Assembly: GCA_032690845.1 (NCBI GenBank) | Contig: CM064423.1 | Span: forward strand, 28,418,044 to 28,482,043 | Source of the DNA: Eleusine coracana subsp. coracana | Lineage: Eukaryota; Streptophyta; Magnoliopsida; Poales; Poaceae | Length of the DNA stretch: 64,000 nt | Direction of reading: 5' to 3' | Shown: positions 34,388-45,301 of the stretch, piece after piece | Layout of the letters: each line of letters starts with the position of its first letter | Position numbering within the stretch: the first letter of the stretch is position 1 | The notes under the pieces: generated by a model | The model's input: only the letters and a program-made list of their open reading frames with translations | Told to the model about the DNA's origin: nothing | The model's database searches: none | Made by a program: the position numbers and the translations under genes

Positions 34388-35786
34388 CTATTCTGATGTT
34401 GTGCTTAAGATGAAGGCTCCAACAATATCCACGTTGCCCATGTTGGGTAGCTCGTTGCACTTCTTGCTGAAGTGCCGGATGGACTCGCCAGCTTTCTGCC
34501 AGCAATTCTTGAGGTCCCAGGGGTTGCCCGGCCGGACGTAGGTCCCCTGGAAGTTTCCGACGAAGATATCCCTCAAGTCGCCCCAGTCATAGATTTGACC
34601 CTTGGGGAGGTGCTCAAGCCAAGCACGGGCCGAGTCGGCGAGGTACAGCGGGAGATTGCAGATGATGGCGAGGTCATCGATGCCCCCCCCCCCCCCAACT
34701 TGACACACGAGGCGGTAATCCTCAAGCCAACGGCCGAGGTCTGTCTCGCCCGCGTACTTCGTGACGGTCACAGGCGCCCGGAAGCGCTGACAAAACTGGG
34801 CGGTGCGGATTCGCGAGCTGAAGACCCGCGGCCCAGGAGGGCTCCTCGTCGATATCATCGTACCGACCTCCGCAGCATGGTTGACAGCCTCTTTCCTTGT
34901 TCTGTCACTCTCTCTCTCTCTCTCTCTCTCTCTCACGTGACGATACGCCTTGAGAGTGTGACGCGCGTCACGGTGTGCTCCGACTCGGTCGTGAACGGAG
35001 GCTTTCTTAGGTGCACCTCCAGCCGGGGCTGGCTATTGAACCGAATTCTGTTGTGAACCGGCGACACTGCCCTCTCCTGCACGTCTGGACGTGGAGATCT
35101 GTTGGCTAGATTGAATGGTGCACCGTTGTGATCTCCCCGTTTGGAGCTCGACGGCCTTGGTTAGAAGAGCCATGACTTCTCGCTGAGCCTGCTGCGCCTC
35201 CGGTGTTGCGGGCTCAGGGAGAGTATTGAGCAGGGCGATGGTTGCCGCTATGTTTTGTCCCGCATGAGCAAACTGCGGGGGCCCTTGATCGTTGGTGACG
35301 ATGCGCTGAAGGATGTCACGGGCCATGGCGCGAGCGCGTCCGCCCATGCCGGGACATGCTAGCTCGTGGTCTATCTCTTCCTTTTCGTGCTCGAGCAGGC
35401 GCCGAGTCTCTTCCAGCTCCGCCTGCCTGGCCCTCAACCATTGTTGAAGGTCGTTCGAGCGGGGCTGGGTCTGCGGGTTCCCGGCCAATGTTGACAACGG
35501 TTTCCCCTCCTCCTGCACCCGCCATCGGGTTTGCCTGGGCGGATGTCCCGGGATTCACCACCGCTCCGACGGCCGAGGTCCCGGCAACCCCCGCAGCTGA
35601 GGCGGGCGTAAGCCGCACCATATTGCACCCTCGCAGAGTGCCACAGCTTTTCGCATAGCTTCCGGACTCAGAGCTGGAGTCTCCCACTGACCCCACGTTG
35701 AGGAGATCGAAGAGAGACTCGTCCAGACGCTCGATCACGCCGACAAACCCAGAGCCCCTGCTAAGATGGTCTAGTTCAGTTGAAGG
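34388..35786 (-). pseudogene. Tat gag, frameshifted, with microsatellite expansion
   Basis: The N-terminus (about 35786-35300) has GFVGVIERLDESLFDLLNVG; a coiled segment follows (35518-35033: RARQAELEETRRLLEHEKEE). The capsid part (34936-34388) contains YAGETDLGRWLEDYRLVCQ and RAWLEHLPKGQIYDWGDLR, the typical gag fold motifs. A TC repeat at 34910-34934 gives an artificial Arg-Glu run at the start of the last frame, and a 14-base C run at 34683-34696 lies within it. Confidence 0.7.
34910..34934. repeat. TC dinucleotide microsatellite
   Basis: About 12 TC units lie in Tat gag. The region is coding in intact relatives, so the expansion probably followed inactivation. Confidence 0.85.
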
Positions 35787-35791
35787 CTCAT

Positions 35792-36715
35792 TGATTTGAA
35801 CAAGGGTTCCCGATCTTCCGAAAGGTTCTTGGTAAGTTGATTTGGTCGGAGGCGACACACAAATCGATCCGGCTTCAGAACAGCACGTTCTAAACCCCGC
35901 AATCGCAGCACGACGTCTCCTCTGGTTATCAACCGTCCAAAAGACGATTGACCTCGCCGAGAAGGCTGATCCCTGCCTGCGAATCAAGAACACAAGCAAG
36001 AACAACGAAGATTGCAACACAATTGCAGATGTATGATTAAACTCTCGAAGTTGGGGTCTCACAAACCGATGAACGGCGAAACTGTTTATGAACAGAATTG
36101 ATCTAAGCAAAACCCGAACCCTAATGGTGCGGCGGCGGCTGTATATAAAGACCCTAGGGTCGTGCAAGACCCTCTGGACGCGCCCCTAATTGGGCTCAAC
36201 TAGATACAAAGCTCAAAGGCCAAAAATAGGCGACGCAGCACCGACATAGATTCTGGACTCTGTCTTGTTTTGACGATTCCCGATGACTCCGGATGAATTT
36301 TGACATGAGGACGGCGGCATTGGAAAGGTCTTCTCCTTATCTTTCCGTGCATATGTAGAACGTCCAAATCCGAGTCTGTATGCGTCCTGGGCGACTATTT
36401 TAGTACAGACTGGTCCTGGGCCCCGAAACAGACTCGAAGTCGGTTTTGATTGGGCCTCCACTTTGGCTTCCAAGCCCTTGCTGGTCCTCCATGTTCCCAG
36501 CTCCTTCTCCCATCATCTCCTGGTCTTCTCCATGGTTTCTAATCATAAAATAATCATTAGGTAGCAAACCATTCTCAAAAGTAACATATAGCAAAGAACG
36601 TAGGAACGAGCTCACCTCTAAATTTAGTCGTCGTGCACGAGCTCTAGTCATTGGACCTTGCAAGTCCAGATTTGGAGGAGTGTTGTGTGTATCCATAGGA
36701 GTGATGTCCTCATCA
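35792..36715 (-). repeat. Solo CRM LTR (924 bp) with CTCAT target-site duplication
   Basis: Plus-strand ends are TGATTTGAAC and GTCCTCATCA. It is flanked by CTCAT at 35787-35791 and again at 36716-36720, a perfect 5-bp duplication. No internal sequence lies on either side, so it is a solo LTR left by LTR-LTR recombination. The integrase-tail frame (36695-36400) remains open. Confidence 0.93.
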
Positions 36716-36720
36716 CTCAT

Positions 36721-37685
36721 GGAAGTCCGGTCCAGTAGTTGGTATACAGAGCCTAGGAGAAGTTTGCCTAGGGAAAACTTCGTACCTTGAGCCAGGATTT
36801 CAGCTATGCCTTGAAAGTTGGTGGTAGGCATGCAAGAGGGACCACAAAATATAAAATGTTCGAGCCAAAGGTTCACAAATGCTGCCAATTCTCGGTTGAT
36901 GATTGTTCCCTTTTTCTGATAAGTGGCAATATGTTTCAGCCAGCTGTTGATCCTTTGGTGTCTAGTTTCCGTTCCTTATGACTGTTCTGGATGAGGAAGG
37001 GATTGAAGTACCGGTCGACATTCAAACCAGTTAGCATCATCACGTCCATAAGGGAGGGTGCCGTAGGACCTTGGTTGAATAAAAAGGCATTCAGAGCATT
37101 AGAACAGAAATAAGAAGCTGCAGCCAGTAATGGTTTATTCTTGGCCATATCAACCAAGGATAATGGTAGTGCCTGATCAATTTGGTCATCGAGAAGGGTG
37201 GCGGCGTGCGAGACAGTGACCCTGTGGAACCTGTTCTTCCAACCCGGGATCGTTGATGGCCATGATCCAAAAATTGTTTTCCAGGGTTCAGGGGAGGCCA
37301 AAGTGGACTTAAAGGGGATCCGGCTGGTTTCGTAGTTTATAAACTCAGTGGGATCAGGGTCATTGCAAGGACCCAAATAAAAATGGTTTTCATTGACACT
37401 AGAGGGGATGTAAATCTGATTCTTGAGTTCCTAGTGCGAGCGTAAGATGAAGCTATTATTAAAAGGGGAAACTAGGTATAAAGTACAAGTAGGCCAAAAT
37501 TAATAAAGAAGAAATATGGCATAACAGGATGAGAGGAAGATGTACGAAATTACTGCTAGCTACAGTAAGTATGAGTCTGTGAACAGTGACTAAGAACATG
37601 GCGGGTTGAATCTGAAGATGAGACCTAAAAGCAGAAAAAAAGCGGAGAAGAAGTTTACCTCAGGAACATTCTGCGGGGTTGCCAT
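36721..37685 (-). pseudogene. Plant mobile domain (PMD) protein gene, decayed, with one intron
   Basis: Exon 1 runs from ATG 37685 to 37659 (MATPQNVPE) and ends at a GT donor. The acceptor AG lies just before 37430, giving a 228-bp intron (37431-37658) and an in-frame join to ELKNQIYIPSSV. Exon 2 carries FINYETSRIPFKSTLASPEP, FGSWPSTIPGWKNRF and AFLFNQGPTAPSLMDVMMLT, the hallmark of plant mobile domain (PF10536-type) proteins. An in-frame TGA replaces the expected Trp after DTKGSTAG near 36945. A second part (36888-36721: AAFVNLWLEHFIFCGPS) is in a shifted frame and stops at the solo LTR. PMD ORFs occur in host genes, MULEs and Tat elements. Here the gene lies antisense to the Tat-type LTR at 43816, fitting a captured antisense ORF. 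Confidence 0.75.
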
Positions 37686-37827
37686 CACCGAGGATGGAGC
37701 CGCTGGAGTTCATCGGTGCTTGGGTTTGGAACCGTCTGAGGCGGAGAGTGTGTCAGTAAAATAGAGGAGAGAGAAGAAGGTGAAAAGGCTCGAGCTCGGG
37801 TAAAAATGAAAGAAGGAAGAAGATGGC

Positions 37828-37834
37828 ATTTATA
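37828..37834 (-). promoter_or_regulatory. TATA box of the PMD gene
   Basis: The minus strand reads TTATAAATGCC about 145 bp upstream of ATG 37685, followed by a pyrimidine-rich leader. The non-coding LTR element inserted 13 bp further upstream at 37847, separating the TATA box from distal promoter sequence. Confidence 0.5.
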
Positions 37835-37846
37835 AGGATGGGACAC

Positions 37847-38653
37847 TATTGGCGGCCTATAAAACTCAATATCGGCCGCCAACCGGTCAGGAAATGCAAG
37901 GCAAAGACCTAAGATTAATAAATATTTATTTAAACTAATAAATTCCACAAGTTTTGGTGAGATACCTATTTGCAGGTATAAAAGGGCCATAATATGCAAA
38001 AACATGAGGAAAACACCCCGTCGGCCGATCACCACTGTGAAACAGCCATTTTCACCGGCCGACAAGGTCGTTTATAGCTGAAATCAGGACTCGGCTGACA
38101 GGATCGTTTATGGCTGAAATCAGGATCCGGCCGACGGGGTCGTTTATAGCTGAAATCAACACCCGACCGATTCTACAAAATACTCCACCATGATGTCGTT
38201 TTCTTCCCCTGGACCAAGACACATGAAATTTGGTGAAGGAAAGAAGGCCATTAAGTGGCCCAACCACGAGCCATAGAATCGCTAGTAAATGGTGGCAGCT
38301 CTTGAAGCAACTCTTAACGCTTGTCTTGGAAATTTTAGAACATCATTACTTAGGAGATCCAACTTGACTCATTGTCCTCCCAACTAGCTGTACCTTTCTG
38401 TATATTATACCTATAGTGTGATCTTCTCTTGATGCGTCCACCATATTGCCCACTCATTATCTTCATCCCCACCATGGTTTGGTTGGTGATTTCCTTATAG
38501 ACATAAGATTGTTAGCTCTCGATACTCTTACGCCTTGGTTCCGTGAGGAGAAATACGATACCCTGGAATACTCCCGGTTGAAATGCTACAATGGTGTTCC
38601 GTGCGCTTGTGGAATTACTTGATTTTTATCTTTAGAGCGTAGGAAAGCCAACA
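37847..38653 (+). repeat. 5' LTR of the non-coding element, internally deleted (807 bp)
   Basis: It starts TATTGGCGG (TG decayed to TA) and ends GCCAACA. Compared with the 1877-bp 3' LTR, about 1070 bp is missing between about 38273 and the CATAGAATCGC string. A 36-bp tandem repeat (CGGCCGAC...TCGTTTATAGC) starts at 38056, 38092 and 38128. Confidence 0.8.
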
Positions 38654-38661
38654 AGCATTTT

Positions 38662-38679
38662 TGGTGCCTTTGCTGGGGA
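38662..38679 (+). other. Primer-binding site, decayed tRNA-Asp type
   Basis: TGGTGCCTTTGCTGGGGA differs from TGGCGCCGTTGCCGGGGA at three sites, two of them C-to-T. It lies 8 bp inside the 5' LTR. Confidence 0.7.
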
Positions 38680-41600
38680 AGCAATGGCTAAGATTTTGAG
38701 ACTAACAAAGATTGTCTATTGGGCTAATTCACCACTAGCCATAGCGGGATCACCCCGGTTTTGTTTGATTGTGGAACAAATAGGACAAAGTCACCTTGAC
38801 CTTGCAGCGAGTTTTCATAAAAGAAGAGCTCATGATGTTCTGATCCTCCACAAAGAATCATCATAGCTCTATTTCGAGGAGGTAAGCCCCAAAATCTTGC
38901 CCCAGATCTATCAGTTTGGACAACTTGGGTATTGATTTAATTGTTTCATCTACAACTAATGTTATGTTCTTATCATATCACATATTGGGTTATGCATTCA
39001 TTGTTTTGTCGTGTGCCCCATGTATGAGTATGATATAGAATATTCTTGCTATTGTACAGTTGTGGTTGTGATAAATGTTCCTTGTTTGGTTGCATATCGC
39101 ATTCATTTGTATGATAGATTAAACAACAGGGTCAGCTCTCTATGATGCTTTGATGTCAAATAAGGAAAATGCGCCCATTTTCCCTCCTTAATTGATCAAA
39201 TTAGACATGGTGTCTAGGTTCATTGATGGATCAATAGAGATATGGTTACTGGACGAATAGATTTGCGCTAACAATTACAGGAAATCAATGGACCAAGTGA
39301 AGCCAAAAGAGAACGAAAAAAAAGGAGAAAACTCAAAAAGGTCGCCATCATAGTGGCCAAAAAGAAGATTCAGGTATGGCAAAAGGAGACCGTCTCATTT
39401 GGAACGTAAAAATCGAACTCTCATCAGAAGGTAATCGATATTTATCCCCCTTCAATATCCCTTGTATATACCATTAGATTAGGTTGTTTTTGCTTCTTTG
39501 TTTTACTGATTAAACATGGATAATAGAAAAAAATGTAAAAAAAATAAAAAAATTTTGGTGCTACCCTGGCCGAGATCATCAGCCGACTGGCTGATTTCTA
39601 GGCCAAATGATCAACCGGCTGACTCGTCGGGTTGTTAAACCCGTCAGGCCAATACCTGGCCAAGATCATTGACCGGAATGCCATTTTTCATGCTGGATGA
39701 CCTCCTGACCGGCTGTCCAGGATGCTAACCCGGCCAGGTAATTACTTGGCTGAAATCAAGGCCTGGGGGGGCATTTTTCAGGAAAACTCAGTAGTTTTCA
39801 TGTCAAATGTGGCTGCCCGGCCACTAACCGCCGCCCGGCCAAATATGGCAATCCGGCCTACTTTCTCTCCATTTCTCTTGCTTAATCTCTACAGCGAGCA
39901 AGACATTCAGGTCGTGGGCGGCTAAAGCACGAGCAATGTTGCCCTCGAAACAATTTGCAAAAAGGAGGGTCCCGCCGTGACCAAGATTTGTAAAAAGAGC
40001 ACATGGCTCTACTCCCTGTTGCACTCCCATTAACAACAAAGCCAGCACGCAGTAGTAGGATCAAGTGGGCATGCCGGCCGACCATGTGCCAGTGCTCGGC
40101 CATGTGTTGCCGCCCGACGAGGTGCTGCCGCCCGGCCACTTTAGTCGGCCGGTGAGGGGCTTAAGTCCCTAAAGCCTGCTCTTGAAGGCTATAAAAAAAG
40201 CAAGGAATGACAAACATTGGAAGGGTGTCTACCCTGAACCTTGAGTATCCATCGCTACGGTGACCACCTCTTTTAAACATAAATCTTGCAAAGACCTAAG
40301 CTTGGGGAGGTACATAAAGCAAGGTTTGCCATCAAATCCTTCTCCTCTCTCCCCTCTATCTAGTTTCTTTATTGTAAAAAAACAAAAAAATATTTACCTT
40401 GTTGTCTTATCGAAAGACATAAAAATTTGCAAAAAGATTTACTATTTTCGAATAAAATTGAGAACATGGTCTATACCTTGCCTATGAAAATGATGAATAG
40501 TTTCTCTATTATCTCCATTTGAGTCTTAAATATACAACCTCTACTCCTCATTTTTTTGGGTAATGGTAGACCGGCGTGATGATAATGCTGGTCCCTCTAC
40601 GTTTTAGTGGGTGCGAAATGGCTAATAAACACTAAGTCTAGTTGTTGGTTTATGATATGGCATGTTTTGGATGAGTCTGTGATTTTCTTATGATTAGAGT
40701 CCAATGAGTTATTTCAAAACCATGCTGCAACAAAAACCCTCTACCTGGTGCACATCTTCCCTATGATAGACAATTTCCTACCATGGCCAAATATTGATTA
40801 GTAAAACCATGTCTACGCCATTCATGCATGCATTGAGTTTAGTTAGGATTTGATCCTTATGAGGGACTTGCACTTCCAAAGCCAATCAATTTCCTTCGCG
40901 TTATATTTGAGTTCTCAAACTAATCATGCTTGGTTATGCGGTTTCCACATCAGAATCATGCATCCACTCCACCAAGCATGTTAAACAAAGTCTTTCTTTT
41001 TGCGAGCCTTGGATCCCATTAAAAGATAATGGTCCTCCAGAATATTGCTCAGGAAAAGTTTGCAAAAAAATATTTGAAGAATTGAATTATCTTGTTTACA
41101 CCATGAGAGCTAAAAGAAAGAAAGAAAAAGTTTATCAGCTCTCATGGATGTGTACCAAAAAGTCTCAAGGTTCATTCAAAAATAAAATAAATATATCTTT
41201 GAGCAAAAATACAGGACCATCTTTTCGATCTAGCACAAAAATCCAGTCTTTGGGATAAATCTACACCGAAGACCTTTGCAATTGTGCTAGCCCATTCCTT
41301 CGCGTGAGACCATTCTCTCCCTCTCCCCTGGACATCATTTCTAAATGATTGGAATGAGGAAGTGCAATGTCTTTTCGCTAGGACCATCTCTTAGCTTAAC
41401 ATTACATGCATGCTAAATGCCTATCCTACCAAGCTCCACATATCTAAGCCAAACTTTTAGAAAGTAGGATGAACATTTGGTAAGGAAATACACCTTTTGA
41501 GAGATGAGAGTCATAGTGGGAGATTGCACCAAGAGGGACGATTTTCAATCTTATGCAGCATTATAAAAACTTTGGACTCATGATCAAGTAGGAGATTCCA

Positions 41601-41827
41601 CGACAAAGTCTAAACTAGCCGTTCTAGACTTCAACCACTTATGACAAGGTTATAAAATGCCAATAAGCTCTGCTGTACAATGAGAATGACTTAGTAACAC
41701 AGTTGTGCTGGCTTACACTTACCCATATTGTGTTGGAGTATGTGGACTTGATCCTTGCAGGGTGCTAATATTGAAGCGACTCCTGATCCATCACTTCTAA
41801 ATTTAATTTTCTCGGGACGAGCAAAGG
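38680..41827 (+). other. Non-coding interior of the LTR element
   Basis: There are only short frames, the longest about 110 codons without a recognisable motif (40926-41258). 39560-40150 is rich in repeated CCGGCC/GACCGGCTG strings. A copy of the AAGCTTGGGGAGG tract occurs at about 40299, besides the true one at 41831-41843. Confidence 0.65.
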
Positions 41828-41843
41828 TTTAAGCTTGGGGAGG
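41828..41843 (+). other. Polypurine tract of the non-coding element
   Basis: TTTAAGCTTGGGGAGG lies directly before TGTTGGCGG and is preceded by GGACGAGCAAAGG, as in the Athila elements here. Confidence 0.75.
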
Positions 41844-43720
41844 TGTTGGCGGCCTATAAAACCCAATATTGGGCGCCAACTGGTTGGAAAATGCAAGGTA
41901 AAGACCTAAGATTAATAAATATTTATTTAAACTAATAAGATTCCACAAGTTTTGGTGAGATATGTGTTTGCAGGTATAAAAGGGCCAAAATATGCAAAAA
42001 CATGAGGAAAACACCCCGTCGGCCGATCACCACTATGAAACAGCCATTTTCACGGGCCGACAGGGTCGTTTATGGCTGAAATCAGAACCCGGCTAACAGG
42101 GTCGTTTCTGGCTGAAATTAGGACCCGGCCGATAGGGTCGCTTACGGCTGAAATCAGCACCCGGATGATTATGCAAAATACTCCACCATGATGTTGTTTT
42201 CTCCTCCCGGACCAAGACACATGAAATGTGGTGAAGTGGCCATCAAGTGACCTAACCGGGAGAGGTCAAGAGGCAACCCGGCAAGGGTCGGAACCCAGCC
42301 AAGGCCGCTGCCCGGCCTAGCCCGCCACCCGGCATGGGCTGCCGCCCGGCCTCCCTTGTCGTCCGGCCTAGCCTGCCACCCGACCTCGGGTTGCCACCCG
42401 GGGTTGCCCTCCCATGAGGCCTACCGGCACCAAAAGAAGAGAGTCGGTGGCAACCTACAAAACAACCACCATCAGGACTAAATCTGGGCCATCCAAGAAG
42501 AGTCGGTCGGGAACCGACACGATCCAAGGGGCCGTCCTGCCTTGCCCGTCGCCTGGCGGTGCATGCCGCCCGGCATGCCCGGTCGCCCGACACATGTGGC
42601 CACCTAGCATGGTCCACCACCCGGTAGACCAACTTTGTCCTACCGACTCTACTTCACCTATAAGTACCCCCCTGCCCATTGCCACCTATAAATAGAGGAG
42701 GAATTCAGCAGAAGAAGATCATGAATCAAGAGACAACACATCGAGGAGACATTTTCCACTACTTGTACCACAATGTAGAATAGGATAGTTAGCTTGGGAG
42801 TTAGAGTCGGGTTGAGAGCTTCTCCTCGGGATTCCAGATTTGCCTTGGAAGCCTTGGTATAAGTTCTCTTGTATCTTTTCTTCTATAAGACTTATGCACC
42901 AAATATAAAGATGCTTGTTCTTTTATTTATCCAAGTCCAATAGTGCTTTGTAGTTGTTTCCTAGTTGCACCGTTTGAGAGTGTTTCCATGATTTATATGT
43001 TCACGGGTTTTCCAGCTAGGACTTAATTGAGTTGCCATCCTGAGTAAGAATTTTAGACTTAGTTATTTCCCGGCTCTTCCGCCAAGACCTACGGAAGAAT
43101 TTCTAGTGTGAGTGTAGGCGTGGCGCCTATGTAAATGCTAGATGGTTATGTATTCGTCCCAACGGGCTGTGTGGCAGGCGGCAGGTGGTGACAGTCCTGT
43201 CCGTCCTTTTAGTAATCCACCAGGTTCGGGAAGTCTCAAGCAGGGTTGTCTAGCGATAGTGTACCACTAGTATAGAGGTTAGTTACTGACCTGTATTAGT
43301 GAATCGTTTTCGTGCCCCGAAGTGAACAAAACGTGAGCGATAGAATCGCTAGTAAATGGTGGTAGCTCTTGAAGCAACGCTTAACGCTTGTCTTGGAAAT
43401 TTTAGAAAATCATTACTTAGGAAATCCAACTTGACTCATTGTCCTCCCAGGTAGCTATACCTTTCTCTATTTTAAACCTCTAGTGTGTTCTTCTCTTGAT
43501 GCGTCCACCATATTGCACACTCATTATCTTCATCCCCACTGTGGTTTGGTTGGTGATTTCCTTATAGACATAAGATTGTTAACTCTCGATACTCTTACAC
43601 CTTGCTTCCCTGAGGAGAAATACGATACTCTGGAATACTCCTGAGTGAAATGCTACAATGGTGTTCCGTGCGCTTGCAGAATTAATTGATTTTATCTTTA
43701 GAGCGTAGCAAATGCCAACA
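41844..43720 (+). repeat. 3' LTR of the non-coding element (1877 bp)
   Basis: It starts TGTTGGCGGCC and ends ATGCCAACA. It keeps the 36-bp repeats (42053-42165), a GC-rich CCGGCC-repeat block (42260-42640) and a TATA-like CCTATAAATAGAGG near 42685, all three absent or shortened in the 5' LTR beyond the repeats. Because the TATA box lies in the deleted part, the 5' LTR lacks its promoter. Confidence 0.8.
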
Positions 43721-43815
43721 GACGCCGGTAGGTTGCCATAAAGGCGCGTGGTAGACAAGGAGGTAAAATCCGACACACGAAGATTTGGTTCCCCGGATTC
43801 AGGGGGGGGGGCATG
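43721..43815 (+). other. Tat-type internal remnant ending in a G-rich purine tract
   Basis: This is the flank on the far side of the non-coding element from the PMD promoter. It ends GGATTCAGGGGGGGGGGCATG just before the LTR start at 43816, read as a polypurine tract. The G run is 10 bases. Confidence 0.5.
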
Positions 43816-44052
43816 TGTTGGCACCAAAATTTGGACGGATCCCATTGGTCAGAGGCGGAGAGTTGAAATCGATCGAAGTCAGCGAAGCTCAACGGCTGAA
43901 AGAAATAAAGTGGGCCTAATAAGGTTATTTTATCTCTTTCTATTTTTTGTTTTGACTTTATTTAGAAATAAATCTTGTCAGTTTGTTTAAGAGTCCTGAC
44001 CGAGTCAGGTCAGAAAACCTTGCACGGGGCTACAAATATGTAATAGGGTCTA

Positions 44053-45195
44053 TGTTGACGGTTCTTAAATGCTAAATCTGACCATCAAATCCTTGCAAAA
44101 ATAACATAAAAAGGAATAACCAACATAGTGATAGGAGTTTATTACTAAAAATTTCTACAAGTGTTGGTGAATATTTGTATGCAGGTGACTTATTAACAAA
44201 TTTAAGGAAATATCAGAGTTACCAGAGGAGAAATAATAAAAGCCCATAAACATGAAGCAAGAAGTGGTCAAATAATATATTAGACCTTACCATGTTAAAT
44301 CTCTCGTCAATCCAATCGAAACGCATATATAACTTGCCTAAATCGGACTTCGGATGTGAGAGTTATGAAGCACAGAAGATCAGGTGTTTGGGCTGAACTA
44401 CCACTGATGTCAGCATGATATCAGCACGCGCAGGACCACTCCCCCAAGTCACCTCCCACTATAAATAGAGTCTCTCTCCCTCTCATTCTACAACACAAGA
44501 AGAAGAGAATTTAGAGCTCCACTCAAAAGACTTTAAAACTGCCAAAGTGCTTAGAAAATAGGAAGAGAGTGAGGGAGAATTAGGAGGAGGTCCGGGCTTG
44601 TCGGGACCTTCTCCACGCTTGTACCTCGACGGATGCTTTCCTTTCTTAGTAAGTATTTGTGATCTTCCTTTGGTATTAAGTTTCCTTTTTAAGTAAGTTC
44701 TTTCCTTAGTTGCTTATGGGATCATCGCTCTATTTAGCTAGAGTATCATAGTCTTCTATAAGCGTGACGTCGAGACTTTGATAGTAATTAATAGCGTAGA
44801 CGTGGTGTCTAGGCTAGAGGTTACCTTTGTTTGCCGTGTTCCCCACGGTTTGTAGAGGTAGTCGGTAGGTGGTGACAGCCCTATCCGGCCTTAGTAATCC
44901 TCCACGTTCGGGTACGTCGTAGAGCTCTTGGCCGGAGTCGCCTGTGGATGCAGGGGTAAGCCGGTGCCCGAACTAAGCAATTATAGACTGAACATAACTT
45001 ATTTTAGGATTATTTACCAAAGGAATCCTCTGTACCCTCTGCCTACCATATTCTTGTTCTCCTTGGATAGATTAAGATAGAAGATTAGACACACACATTC
45101 CCTGTGAACTTGATACCTTGGAATACCCTTAGGTGAAGTGCTACAGCGGTATCTGTGCGCTTGCGGATTTATCTGTGATCGTAAGAAATACCAGA
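44053..45195 (+). repeat. Athila 5' LTR (about 1143 bp)
   Basis: It starts TGTTGACGGTTCTTAAATGC. The end is decayed (ATACCAGA where the 3' LTR has ATACCAACA). It lacks about 107 bp present in the 3' LTR at about 51518-51624. A TATA-like CACTATAAATAGAG lies near 44457. Confidence 0.85.
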
Positions 45196-45204
45196 AAGCA
45201 TTTC

Positions 45205-45222
45205 TGACGCCATTACCGAGGA
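45205..45222 (+). other. Primer-binding site, decayed tRNA-Asp type
   Basis: TGACGCCATTACCGAGGA equals the consensus TGGCGCCGTTGCCGGGGA with four G-to-A changes, the pattern of cytosine deamination on the opposite strand. Confidence 0.8.
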
Positions 45223-45301
45223 ATGGTTGTTGTATCATCTTCGAACCTTGTTCGACCTCGTATCTTTTTTATCTTTCTTTATTTCTTTCCCCATTTCTAT
45301 A

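Larger units (their letters stand above)
30458..35786 (-). mobile_element. Tat-lineage Ty3/gypsy fragment (gag to integrase start)
   Basis: Minus-strand order is gag, zinc-linker region, protease-like segment, RT, extra RNase H and the beginning of integrase. The second RNase H is diagnostic of the plant Tat lineage. The 3' side is interrupted by the Athila end at 30457; the 5' side is joined at about 35786 to the PMD region. Several frameshifts and stops make it non-functional. Confidence 0.75.
37847..43720 (+). mobile_element. Non-autonomous LTR element (large non-coding type) with tRNA-Asp-like PBS
   Basis: LTRs at 37847-38653 and 41844-43720, a PBS at 38662-38679 and a purine tract before the 3' LTR define it. 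The flanks GACAC (37842-37846) and GACGC (43721-43725) are a target duplication with one transition. The 3.2-kb interior has no recognisable gag or pol, so it would need proteins from another element, plausibly Athila given the PBS and tract sequence. Confidence 0.8.

Noticed and set aside
34388..34936. Arg-Glu repeat protein start
   Set aside because: It is produced by the TC microsatellite read in frame; the genuine Tat gag continues upstream in another frame.
40926..41258. 110-codon ORF in the non-coding LTR element
   Set aside because: No recognisable motif, low-complexity Lys-rich composition and no second copy to test it.
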